Positions 1 through 6,624 are shown, numbered from the stretch's first letter. The stretch: 11,880 nucleotides of DNA from DATJAJ01 sp035622335 (GCA_035622335.1 DASPVO010000088.1:1-11880); one strand, 5' to 3'. Numbers and translations are program-made. The notes: a model not told the origin generated them from the sequence alone.

Positions 1-1
1 C

Positions 2-199
2 GAGACTAGGCTCACGAGAACAAGAAGAACAGTCAAATTCGAAGAGGTCTCAGAAGGGACGAGGGTCACCGCAATGCTAGACGTCGATGTGAAAGGGCGT
101 TGGTCCTGGGTCTTCGCCCCGAAGGGAAGGGAACTCGCAGAATCGTCGTCGAAGGAAGGGCTGGCAGCTTTTGCCCAGTATGTTGAGAGCCTGCCCTAG
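2..199 (+). CDS. 3' end of SRPBCC/polyketide-cyclase-like protein (partial)
   Basis: An open frame enters from the left edge and ends at TAG 197-199, giving 65 residues with no start in the window. The pattern is that of the last strands and the long C-terminal helix of an SRPBCC (START-like) domain: a strand around VKFEEVSEGTRVTAMLDVDV, a glycine-rich turn (KGRW), then an amphipathic helix (SSKEGLAAFAQYVESLP). Such domains bind hydrophobic ligands in a deep cavity, and many are of unknown substrate. The frame has the same codon character as its neighbours and no internal stop. Family assignment rests on the C-terminal third only, so the ligand cannot be guessed. A T-rich stretch follows the stop. 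Confidence 0.65.
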   Translation, partial: ETRLTRTRRTVKFEEVSEGTRVTAMLDVDVKGRWSWVFAPKGRELAESSSKEGLAAFAQYVESLP

Positions 200-200
200 C

Positions 201-223
201 TCACATTTCCTAAAGTTTGTTTT
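201..223 (+). terminator. Possible T-rich transcription terminator
   Basis: Just after the stop of the first gene, the + strand runs T-rich (TTTGTTTT near 216-223). Archaeal RNA polymerase terminates at oligo-T tracts without needing a hairpin, so this could end the upstream transcript. It also overlaps the stop codon of the convergent gene. The tract is short and interrupted, so the call is weak. Confidence 0.3.
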
Positions 224-479
224 AGAGTTTGTGCTTCTTCCTTACTTTTCGCCGCTTGGCTCGGGCCTTTGGCCTCGAACGCTTGGCACCTCGTCTTGGT
301 GAAGATGATTGTGAGACCATCATGTCCTCGCGTTCCTCGATTCTATCTGATTCGTCTTCCTCAGAGTCTTGCTCAATCTCCGCCTCGTCTTTGTCCTCTT
401 CTATCTCTTCCACCGGTTCAACGTCAGGCTCGGCGTCGACCTCTCGTTCTTGCTCGATAGCCTCATCATCCGAAGCCAC
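222..479 (-). CDS. Small charge-segregated, probably disordered protein
   Basis: 85 residues starting at GTG (477-479), with an in-frame stop not far upstream and no ATG between. Residues 1-52 are dominated by Glu and Asp. A Ser/Met hinge (53-60) leads into a strongly basic tail (62-85) rich in Arg and Lys (PRRGAKRSRPKARAKRRKV). No known fold is recognisable and the whole chain looks intrinsically disordered. An acidic half plus a histone-like basic tail would suit nucleic-acid or ribosome contact, but that is inference only. A purine-rich GGGAGAAAGGGA lies just upstream of the start. The opposite strand has a Ser-rich open frame that is the expected shadow of Glu/Asp codons. Without homologues the gene is plausible but not certain. 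Confidence 0.5.
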   Translation of the reverse strand: MASDDEAIEQEREVDAEPDVEPVEEIEEDKDEAEIEQDSEEDESDRIEEREDMMVSQSSSPRRGAKRSRPKARAKRRKVRKKHKL

Positions 480-589
480 GCTGCGTCCCTTTCTCCCGTT
501 CGTGCCACAGCTTTAGGAGATATTAGATGTAACTCAGCCTGCTAGGTTTCTAAGGTGATCCTGCGGGCTCATGAAGCTGGGTCCGCGTA

Positions 590-598
590 CGTTTATCT
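590..598 (+). promoter_or_regulatory. TATA-like box for the ABM-fold gene
   Basis: CGTTTATCT is centred about 27 nt upstream of the ATG at 622. This is the spacing expected if transcription begins at or next to the start codon (a leaderless archaeal mRNA). There is no Shine-Dalgarno sequence before the ATG. Confidence 0.5.
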
Positions 599-621
599 TC
601 TGAACTCGAACCTGTTTCCCC

Positions 622-909
622 ATGTACGTCAACATCGGCATACACCATGTGAGACCGGGCAAGGAGAAAGAGCTAGAGGCGGCGATGACGAAGTTCGGCG
701 AGGCTCACAGAGGGCACAAAGGCCTGATCACGGTGTTCGGTTGGAGGGACGAATCGACTGGAGCCATGATTGGGACGGCGCTCTGGGACTCAAAGGAAGA
801 TTTTCTCGCGGCTCGAACGGACTTAGCCAGAGGCATAGAAGGAATCAACTTTGAAGAGCTCGACTTTTCGAGCGAGGGATACAGGGGCGAGCCTTTCATC
901 TGGACGTGA
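622..909 (+). CDS. Antibiotic-biosynthesis-monooxygenase (ABM) fold protein
   Basis: 95 residues with the layout of a dimeric alpha/beta-barrel (ABM) domain. A first strand (YVNIGIHHVRPGKE, 2-15) is followed by a helix (16-30), then strands around GLITVFGWRD (35-43) and AMIGTALWDSKEDF (48-61), where the Trp-Asp-Ser turn before the second helix is typical of the family, and a final short strand. Members are cofactor-free monooxygenases, haem-degrading enzymes or small stress proteins. The haem-ligand signature of IsdG-type enzymes is not clearly visible, so the substrate is unknown. Its own TATA-like box indicates a single-gene leaderless transcript. The last 29 codons (including the stop) overlap, on the opposite strand, the 3' end of the secreted-protein gene. 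I trust this gene because its fold pattern continues to the last residue. Confidence 0.85.
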   Translation: MYVNIGIHHVRPGKEKELEAAMTKFGEAHRGHKGLITVFGWRDESTGAMIGTALWDSKEDFLAARTDLARGIEGINFEELDFSSEGYRGEPFIWT

Positions 910-2931
910 TGGAGCTTGTCGCTCCCCTCTTCGACGGGACCTCACCTTGTAGATTGCGGCTGTGCCAGCCAGCAGCACCACGGCAAGCGCAATTGAGAGG
1001 AACGTGAGTATGTTCAGCGAGAATGCTGCCTTGGCAGATGTCGGAGAGTCGACTACCAGACTGATGGTAGCCGAGTCGGAAACCCTAGTGGAGGTCCACC
1101 CTGCGAAAGAGTACAAGAAGGGCGCGGGTGTGGCTTCAAGGGTAACGTTGGTTCCCGGCGGGACGTACAACATCTGCCCCGAGGAGGCCTGCCCGCTTGT
1201 CGAGCCGTAGCTGTACTCGACAGACCCCCCGAGCTCAACGTCCAAGCTAAGGCCGGGATAGAAGACTGCCGTCTCGTTCACTGGTCCTTCGACCCTGAGC
1301 TGAAAGGCTCCAGAAACTCCTGAGTACGACCCTGGGCCGCTTCCCATCCATACGCCAAGCTTCCAACCTACGGCCGGGCTTGCTGAGAGGTTCAGAAGGC
1401 TGTTGGAGTCGTACCACGGGCTTGAGGTGGCCACGGTCCCTCCTCCGGTCGGCTCGGTTGAAACGCCGACATAGAACTGATGCTGGTATGGAAGGACCTC
1501 GGTCAAGGTACCGTTCACTGCGGCTGGGAGCGTGGCGTTGGTGATCCATCTCTCGAATCTGGTGACTTGGAGAGTGGATGGAACATCCACAGACGAGCCC
1601 GAGTCCACCCACAAGGTTTGGGGCGATGTAGAAAGGGAACCGTTGACTTCGGTGCCGAATTCATCCCAACCCGCGACCGGAGGGTTTGGCGTGCCTCCGC
1701 CCGCGACGGCGTAACTGAGTGTAACGGAGTATTGAAGATAGTAGACGATTGACGTCGTCTGGGACGACGAAGCAATCCCCGTAACCATCTGTCCGGTCTG
1801 CCATCTCTGACTGGAATTCGAACCGGAGAGCGTGGAGTTGACGGTCCACGCGCTGCCTGGGTCCACGTAGAAAGTTGACGGCGACGTGTCGAGTAACGCG
1901 GACGCATTTTGCCCGTCGACCACGTACGTAAGGACGGGCGGGGAATATCCCGTGCCCCCTCTGGAGACGGAGTAATCGAAGGTCAGCGGGACTCGGGCGG
2001 TAATCAGTCCGGTGACGAACTCGTGAGCGTCGCTGTACTCCGTGGCGTTGTGTGAAGCGAACTCCAGCAGCTGATTGGGGTTGGAGTATGTGGCGAGTCC
2101 GGAGACGACAGCGAATTGAACGTTCGCGCAGCATGGTGGTGAGTACTCCTCCATCCACATGTCAGCCGAGGTAACGGCGAACGTCGCGTCGTCGTAGACC
2201 ACCTCCTCTTCATTCCCGAAGTAAGGGGTGGGATGATACCATTCGGTCATCAGGCCGGTAAAGTAACCCTCGGAGTTGGCCTTGCCTGATGACAGTCCTA
2301 CGAAGTTGGTTGCCCCCTCCGCGCTGTACGAGACCGAAGACTTTGCGCTCGTGTTGAGGTCGTCGGCCAGCATGATGACGTTCCCGTTGGAGAAGTACAG
2401 GTCGAGGAGGACCCTGTCGCCGGGGTTGACCGACCCCGAGAAAGACTGGAGCCCCCCGCCACCCGTGGAAGGAAGGACAGAATGGTCGTCGGGGTTGTAG
2501 ACCTCGTAGTTCATGGTGAATCCTGCGACGTAGCCGGCGCATGCTCCAGATACAGGGCCGCACCAGTTCCAGCTAAAGCCCACCTGGTACCAGTAGCCCG
2601 CGCTGGACAGGCCGTTGAGTAGGTATGCGGGCCCGTACCCCGAGCTAGGGTCCTGCTGCTCGACCGCCGTGACGTTGTAGGCGATGGAAGAGAACGACTG
2701 CGTGAACGTAATGCCCAATTGCTCATCATAAGCGGCGACAGATGAGGCGGCCAACTGGGGGGGCAGGAGGTCGTTCGTAGGGATCCCAGGTGATGCGTCA
2801 GGGCTCTGAGCGCTGACAAGGGGGACAAGAGAGGCCCCGATGAGCGCGAGCGAAATGAGTGAGAGCAAATACATCGCAATCACACGTCGGGTGAGATCTC
2901 CCCGCATCGGCCTCGTGACTCCTCTGTTCAC
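823..2931 (-). CDS. Secreted, membrane-anchored multidomain protein with InlB-type repeats
   Basis: 702 residues. Residues ~15-41 form a signal peptide (basic start, hydrophobic core, cut probable near VSA-QS). Residues ~60-308 form one large Trp/Tyr/Gly-rich beta domain with four Cys (124, 131, 267, 268) that I cannot name; it resembles domains found with archaeal thermopsin-like or lectin-like secreted proteins. From ~312 to 637 there are about four beta repeats of the divergent InlB/bacterial-repeat kind (Tyr-rich strand, GGG turn, then a W-containing segment). Residues ~640-660 are a transmembrane helix followed by KVRSRRRGER, giving an outside-facing protein anchored at its C-terminus. 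There are twelve N-X-S/T sequons, all outside. The start used here is GTG. An ATG eight codons in (2907) lies about 31 nt after a TAAACC box (2935-2942) and may be the true start. A role in surface adhesion or glycan binding is inference. Confidence 0.85.
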   Translation of the reverse strand: MNRGVTRPMRGDLTRRVIAMYLLSLISLALIGASLVPLVSAQSPDASPGIPTNDLLPPQLAASSVAAYDEQLGITFTQSFSSIAYNVTAVEQQDPSSGYGPAYLLNGLSSAGYWYQVGFSWNWCGPVSGACAGYVAGFTMNYEVYNPDDHSVLPSTGGGGLQSFSGSVNPGDRVLLDLYFSNGNVIMLADDLNTSAKSSVSYSAEGATNFVGLSSGKANSEGYFTGLMTEWYHPTPYFGNEEEVVYDDATFAVTSADMWMEEYSPPCCANVQFAVVSGLATYSNPNQLLEFASHNATEYSDAHEFVTGLITARVPLTFDYSVSRGGTGYSPPVLTYVVDGQNASALLDTSPSTFYVDPGSAWTVNSTLSGSNSSQRWQTGQMVTGIASSSQTTSIVYYLQYSVTLSYAVAGGGTPNPPVAGWDEFGTEVNGSLSTSPQTLWVDSGSSVDVPSTLQVTRFERWITNATLPAAVNGTLTEVLPYQHQFYVGVSTEPTGGGTVATSSPWYDSNSLLNLSASPAVGWKLGVWMGSGPGSYSGVSGAFQLRVEGPVNETAVFYPGLSLDVELGGSVEYSYGSTSGQASSGQMLYVPPGTNVTLEATPAPFLYSFAGWTSTRVSDSATISLVVDSPTSAKAAFSLNILTFLSIALAVVLLAGTAAIYKVRSRRRGERQAPSRPDERLAPVSLARKVELFKVDSFYASG

Positions 2932-2958
2932 GTCGGTTTAGGCTTGTCCCTTCTGGCG

Positions 2959-3297
2959 CTATTTCCTCTGGGTCCGAAGCATCTCTTCCCTCTTGCTCTC
3001 GAGCCGTCGCAGAACCATTTCGCACGCGCCCGTCAACGAGGTATCCATTGTGTTCTGGTGCTCGACGATGGCTTGCATGATGCATTCAATCGCCGCTATG
3101 TCATCGCCCTCAACAGAGATGGCGTCGTCCTCGGGATAAAATCTAATCTTCTCGCTGAGGTCTTCACAGTGCCTTCTCGAGGTGCTTTCCACGCGCTCGC
3201 ACCAATCGTCCAGAAGTATGGAGAACTCCTTGCTGTCGGGATCTTCCATCCCATGACCTCTGCGCCTGCTTCCGCCGACGTCAATCTTGAAATTCAT
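2959..3297 (-). CDS. Hypothetical soluble helical protein, operon partner of the secreted protein
   Basis: 112 residues from ATG 3297, charged and predicted mainly helical, with no signal peptide or membrane segment. Residues 23-50 (SKEFSILLDDWCERVESTSR) and 66-108 look like two helical stretches, with an acidic loop (PEDDAISVEGDD, 55-66) between. There are four Cys (33, 44, 72, 92) without a recognisable metal-site spacing. I do not recognise the family. Its stop lies 27 bp before the start of the large secreted-protein gene on the same strand, so the two are probably co-transcribed. A TATA-like box lies about 36 nt upstream of the ATG. The opposite strand also has a long open frame here (2944-3357), but this strand has the more ordinary composition, a fitting promoter and operon placement. 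Confidence 0.65.
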   Translation of the reverse strand: MNFKIDVGGSRRRGHGMEDPDSKEFSILLDDWCERVESTSRRHCEDLSEKIRFYPEDDAISVEGDDIAAIECIMQAIVEHQNTMDTSLTGACEMVLRRLESKREEMLRTQRK

Positions 3298-3327
3298 GCG
3301 TCAACCGACTGCGTGGTCAAGGCAACC

Positions 3328-3338
3328 GATATATTTGG
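3328..3338. promoter_or_regulatory. TATA-like box, possibly shared by divergent genes
   Basis: GATATATTTGG is the only AT-rich element in the 63-bp gap between the divergent starts at 3297 (-) and 3361 (+). Its centre lies about 28 nt before the + ATG, ideal for leaderless transcription, and about 36 nt before the - ATG, implying a leader of roughly nine bases. Use in both directions is inference. Confidence 0.5.
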
Positions 3339-3360
3339 ACGCCGCCAAAAGACATAGGCA

Positions 3361-3819
3361 ATGTGGATTAGTTACTTCGGGATACGCGTAACCGACCTGA
3401 ACAAGTCGAGGGATTTCTACACCAAGGTCTTCGACTTGGTCGAGATAGCTCAAGGGGGAGACGAAGTCCAGAAGTACGTCCTGTTCAAGGACAGGATGTC
3501 GGGCCAGAGGATAGAGCTGAACTGGTACGGGAAGGAGTCGGAGTTCTGCACGCCGTACGTTCCAGGTGAGGGCCTAGATCACATAGGTGTCCGGGTCAAG
3601 AGCCTAGAAGGGACGCTAAAGAGGCTGGCAGAGTTGGGTATCTACCCCGCGACGAAGGAACTCGGTGCGCTAGACGAGAAGGGAAGCCCCTCTGACAAGG
3701 ACGTCTGGGCGCTCTCTTCCGGACACAACATCGCGTACATCAAAGACCCAGACGGCAACTTCATAGAGCTCTACGACCATCCGGAGGAACCGTGGGGGCA
3801 GATTCCGGTTGGTTACTGA
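3361..3819 (+). CDS. VOC-superfamily (glyoxalase/dioxygenase-fold) protein
   Basis: 152 residues with the two paired beta-alpha-beta-beta-beta modules of the vicinal oxygen chelate fold: YFGIRVTDLNKSRDFYTKVF (5-24) opens the first, and GLDHIGVRVKSLEGTLKRL (71-89) opens the second. The usual metal ligands can be placed at E52 (in RIELNW), H74 (in LDHIGV) and E136 (in NFIELYDHP). The first ligand position, normally His or Gln, is Tyr5 here. The end motif KDPDGNFIELYDHP is typical of lactoylglutathione lyases and related proteins. With a changed ligand set it may be a different lyase, dioxygenase or isomerase, or may bind metal differently. The ATG at 3361 follows a TATA-like box by about 28 nt, so it is probably leaderless. 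The gene is convergent with the remnant downstream. Confidence 0.9.
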   Translation: MWISYFGIRVTDLNKSRDFYTKVFDLVEIAQGGDEVQKYVLFKDRMSGQRIELNWYGKESEFCTPYVPGEGLDHIGVRVKSLEGTLKRLAELGIYPATKELGALDEKGSPSDKDVWALSSGHNIAYIKDPDGNFIELYDHPEEPWGQIPVGY

Positions 3820-3880
3820 CTCCACATGATTCCAGCTGAAACTCGGCTGGAACTTCAACTGAGGGAAGGCGGGCACAGGA

Positions 3881-4310
3881 CTAGCCCACTGTGAACTGGG
3901 CGTCCGCCGCCCCCAAGTAGTAGGCGTTGGCCGCTTGGTAAAGGAAACGAGGATCGGGGATGTACTCGTACCTCCATCCCGACGTCAGGAAGACGTAGAC
4001 GTGCCACAGGCCCAGGGTCGCGTTGAGAGGGAGCTCAAAGGAGACAGCGAGAGTGCCGTTCTCCAATGCTCCAATCTCGTTCTGGCTCATGCCCGTGTAG
4101 ACGTCGAAGTCCGTGGTGTTCCAATAGACTGTGGGTCTTGTGAGGCTTCTGGGTCTGTCGCCCGACGGGTAGGCAGCAACGAACTCTCCCTCGGGACTGA
4201 CGAAGAAGACGTGAAGCGTCGAGGGAGATGGGAAGAGCGCACCACCCCGTAGCACCATCGAGAAGACCGACCCTTGGTTCGCGGAGCTAGGGCCATTCAG
4301 AACGGTGAGG
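3881..4310 (-). pseudogene. C-terminal remnant of an extracellular sequon-rich protein
   Basis: Read back from TAG at 3881-3883, the frame gives a beta-rich extracellular-looking domain with three sequons (WNTT, ENGT, LNAT) and strands such as TLGLWHVYVFLTSG, ending in AADAQFTVG. The first ATG in frame is at 4258, but protein-like sequence (SLTVLNGPSSANQGSVFS) continues upstream of it to about 4310 without a start codon. Beyond that the same DNA encodes, in another frame, an SDR fragment. So the domain has lost its 5' part, including any signal peptide. It could still yield a 125-residue cytosolic product from ATG 4258, but that would be a secreted-type domain without an export signal. I do not recognise a named family. 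The upstream boundary is approximate. Confidence 0.6.
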
Positions 4311-4526
4311 GATTGCCTTCTCCACCGCGTCGGGATCTGTGGCGCTTCCTTCCACTATGCTCACCATGTTCGCAAGTGAGCCCAGCTTTGACTTGTCCCT
4401 CACCAATACAGTAATCAAGTCGCCATGATTGAGAGCCGACTCGACTATCTTCCGCCCTGTCAGGCCCGTGCCCCCGAAGACGGTGTATCTCTTCGCCGTT
4501 GCTGAGGCTCCGGACTCTTGCCTCAT
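4287..4526 (-). pseudogene. Truncated NAD(P)-binding SDR/NmrA-like protein (N-terminal part only)
   Basis: From ATG 4526 the frame encodes 79 residues that begin an extended Rossmann fold: strand RYTVFGGTGLTG (13-24) holding the nucleotide-binding G-x-x-G-x-x-G, helix 25-35, strand LITVLVRDKSKL (38-49), and the VEGSATDPDAVEKAI segment (58-72) typical of NAD(P)H-binding SDR proteins. Family members usually exceed 200 residues. Here the similarity stops right after EKAI, and seven unrelated residues (PHRSEWP) follow before TAG. The catalytic and substrate half is missing. The ATG lies two bases after the TGA of the upstream membrane-protein gene (TGACCATG), so the two were probably translated in one message. 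A TTG two codons upstream is possible but less likely. Decay by deletion or rearrangement is the simplest reading. Confidence 0.75.
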
Positions 4527-4528
4527 GG

Positions 4529-5026
4529 TCAATTGCTCGACGGCTGGCTTGGTTTGTTGCTGTTCCGCTCTATGATTCTTGTGACGTAATCTTGGAACTC
4601 CTTATCGTAAGTCCCACTGGAAAACCTGTGTACGCTCTGAAAGAGAGGCTGCCTGGCCATTCGCTCAAGGAACGCGGACCATTGCTGCCACGTCTCCTCA
4701 TCCATCCATCCCTTCTTGTAGAGACCGTACACCTCTTCGAACAGCCCATAGCCCAGCAGGAGGTAAGCGGCTACAACCTGATCCTCGTCGTCAATCTGCA
4801 CGTCTCTCGCGATGTCGGGTTGGGTCAGGAGCTTGTTGGCCAGCTCTGGTTTCTCGACGAGCATCCTAACGTAGTCGGTGTATCGTCCCATCACGCTCTG
4901 TACGGCGGCCTCCCTGATTGCCTTCTCCTGACTACGGAACTGAAATATGAAGACGGCCAGCGTCAGCGTGATGACGACGGTCTGAGTGAGAGTCGCGACT
5001 ATGATGACAGTGGTGGAGTCGACCAA
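4529..5026 (-). CDS. Single-helix membrane protein with helical cytosolic domain, unknown function
   Basis: 165 residues. Residues ~6-29 are a hydrophobic helix (VIIVATLTQTVVITLTLAVF), followed by a positive turn and a long helical cytosolic domain (31-153) with conserved-looking blocks: AAVQSVMGRYTDYVRMLVEKPEL, GYGLFEEVYGLYKKGWMDEE and TWQQWSAFLERM. This pattern resembles the DUF4760-like class of membrane-tethered proteins of unknown function, from memory of the general layout rather than a search. The start is TTG (5024-5026); an in-frame TGA lies 24 bp upstream with no ATG or GTG between, and the next ATG would remove the membrane helix. TTACTTAAG at 5058-5066 could be its TATA element. 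It is followed within two bases by the truncated SDR gene. Confidence 0.75.
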   Translation of the reverse strand: MVDSTTVIIVATLTQTVVITLTLAVFIFQFRSQEKAIREAAVQSVMGRYTDYVRMLVEKPELANKLLTQPDIARDVQIDDEDQVVAAYLLLGYGLFEEVYGLYKKGWMDEETWQQWSAFLERMARQPLFQSVHRFSSGTYDKEFQDYVTRIIERNSNKPSQPSSN

Positions 5027-5057
5027 GACGGGCGCTCGAATGCAACCGGGTCATGCC

Positions 5058-5066
5058 TTACTTAAG
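5058..5066 (-). promoter_or_regulatory. Possible TATA element for the membrane-protein gene
   Basis: CTTAAGTAA on the minus strand lies about 36 nt before the TTG start at 5026, giving a predicted short leader. It is the most AT-rich element on that side of the 116-bp divergent gap. The match is only fair. Confidence 0.3.
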
Positions 5067-5106
5067 CGAGATTCGAAAGTGTTGAGGTCAGACCCTGGCT
5101 GACCTG

Positions 5107-5115
5107 TCATTTACC
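5107..5115 (+). promoter_or_regulatory. Possible TATA element for the MFS gene
   Basis: CATTTACCC is centred about 32 nt before the ATG at 5143, consistent with a start of transcription a few bases before the codon. No Shine-Dalgarno sequence is evident. Weak match. Confidence 0.3.
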
Positions 5116-5142
5116 CTGCGGCGGGAAGACGAATTGAAATAG

Positions 5143-6624
5143 ATGGTATCTGGCACGCTTCGATTCTTGGCGCTTCAGCAAGGCCCGTCGTCACCTAGCT
5201 CAGCAAAGTTGCAGAGTCACCAGGTTCGAGCTCTTCTTGCGATGACAGGCGTAGCCCTGCTACTCAACTACGTTGAGACCATGATAATTCCCGGAGTGCC
5301 AGCCATAGAGAAGGACTTCGCGACTACGGCAGGTATCACTTCATGGGTCACCTCCGCATTCCTGATAGTTGGAAGCGCAGTATCACCCCTGTTCGGAAAG
5401 CTCGGAGACAGTTATGGCAAAAAGCGGATGTTCCTCCTTGCCCTCACGTTTTATACAGCGGGTGTGGGCATAGCAGGCTTCTCCCCTTCAATCTATTTCC
5501 TCATCGCAGCAAGGGCGGTCCAAGGGATAGGGTTCGCAATCGTACCTCTCGCCCTCGCCATCATCGCGGAGACCTTTCCCAGGGAAAGGATTGCGACAGC
5601 ACAGGGCATAGTGAGCGCCACGTTCGGTATCGGGGCGGCGGCTGGTCTCGTGATAGGCGCCTACATCGTGCAGGACATAAGCTGGCAGTGGGCGTTCCAC
5701 TCGGCCTTCATCCTCAGTGCCATCCTCTTCGTCGGTGTTGCGAAGGGACTCCCTAGCGGCCATCCAGGAACGGGGAAGAAGGTTGACTATTCGACGGTGG
5801 TCATGCTGATGGCGGGAATCTCTCTCCTGCTTCTTTACATCACCGAAGGGCCATCCCTCGGGTGGTACTCTTCCTACAATCTTCTCTCGCTCTCTGCGGG
5901 GGTGGTGCTTACCGTTGGTTTCTTCTTCGCAGAGAGCAGGCGGGCGAATCCACTGATCCACCTCAGTCTTCTCAGAATCAGGAACGTCTTGGTCGCCAAC
6001 CTTGTGGGACTGATATCCGGAGCCGCCATGTTCATGCTCTTCTTCGGGCTTGTCTACTACGCAGAGACGCCGAAACCCTTCGGACTGGGGCTCGATGTGA
6101 TTGCTGCGGGTCTTACTATAGCGCCTGCGACGCTCGGGATGCTCGTCGCTGGACCCGTCTTCGGGAGGGCGGTCATCAGGCTGGGGCCAAAACCCACGGT
6201 GATTGCGGGTTCGAGCATAGCCATAGTTGGCATGCTACTCTACGTCGCGAACAGAGCGAGTTCCACTGACGTGGCGGTTGACAGCGTTGTAACGCTGATC
6301 GGCGTGGTTGGTATCCTGATTCCCATCGTCAACATGATCTCGATCTCTCTTCCGGCGGAGAACGTAGGGACTGGGCTCGGGCTCAACACCATGCTTCGGA
6401 ACATTGGAGGAGCGCTGGGTCCCGTCGTGGCGACCACGATACTGAGCACCTACACGACATCGGTCACGCTAGGGGATCCCGTCGTCGCGTTTCCGAACGC
6501 GACCGCGTTCAACACCATTTTCTACCTGGGCGCGGCCGTGCTCGCAGTAGCCATAGTCATCTCCCTGACGGCAAAGAATTACACTTTCAAGGGAAAGCCC
6601 GCAGGGACTGCGGAAGCGCATTAG
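5143..6624 (+). CDS. MFS transporter, DHA2-like multidrug/metabolite exporter
   Basis: 493 residues, very hydrophobic, about 14 membrane segments after a 30-residue polar N-terminus. Signature motifs are clear: motif A in the loop between helices 2 and 3 (GKLGDSYGKKRMF, 85-97), motif B in helix 4 (RAVQGIGFAIVPLALAI, 124-140), and an exporter-type motif C in helix 5 (GIGAAAGLVIGAYI, 162-175) followed by SWQWAF (180-185), which is very common in the DHA2/EmrB-QacA branch. Length and helix count also fit that branch. These proteins exchange protons for drugs, acids or metabolites across the cytoplasmic membrane; the substrate cannot be told from sequence alone. The start ATG is kept because no better in-frame start lies upstream. 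The stop TAG overlaps the stop of the convergent hydrolase. Confidence 0.92.
   Translation: MVSGTLRFLALQQGPSSPSSAKLQSHQVRALLAMTGVALLLNYVETMIIPGVPAIEKDFATTAGITSWVTSAFLIVGSAVSPLFGKLGDSYGKKRMFLLALTFYTAGVGIAGFSPSIYFLIAARAVQGIGFAIVPLALAIIAETFPRERIATAQGIVSATFGIGAAAGLVIGAYIVQDISWQWAFHSAFILSAILFVGVAKGLPSGHPGTGKKVDYSTVVMLMAGISLLLLYITEGPSLGWYSSYNLLSLSAGVVLTVGFFFAESRRANPLIHLSLLRIRNVLVANLVGLISGAAMFMLFFGLVYYAETPKPFGLGLDVIAAGLTIAPATLGMLVAGPVFGRAVIRLGPKPTVIAGSSIAIVGMLLYVANRASSTDVAVDSVVTLIGVVGILIPIVNMISISLPAENVGTGLGLNTMLRNIGGALGPVVATTILSTYTTSVTLGDPVVAFPNATAFNTIFYLGAAVLAVAIVISLTAKNYTFKGKPAGTAEAH

Noticed and set aside
229..516. Ser-rich 95-residue open frame on the + strand
   Set aside because: It is the antisense image of the Glu/Asp-rich protein on the minus strand; long Ser runs are expected from reversed GAG/GAA/GAT codons and no domain is visible.
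2944..3357. 137-residue open frame on the + strand opposite the 112-residue gene
   Set aside because: It runs from inside one gene's neighbourhood to the promoter of the next, has no promoter of its own and would overlap the shared TATA box. The minus-strand frame has better composition and operon position.
4499..5065. 188-residue open frame on the + strand
   Set aside because: It lies antisense to the whole membrane-protein gene, whose helix and conserved-looking blocks make it the real gene.
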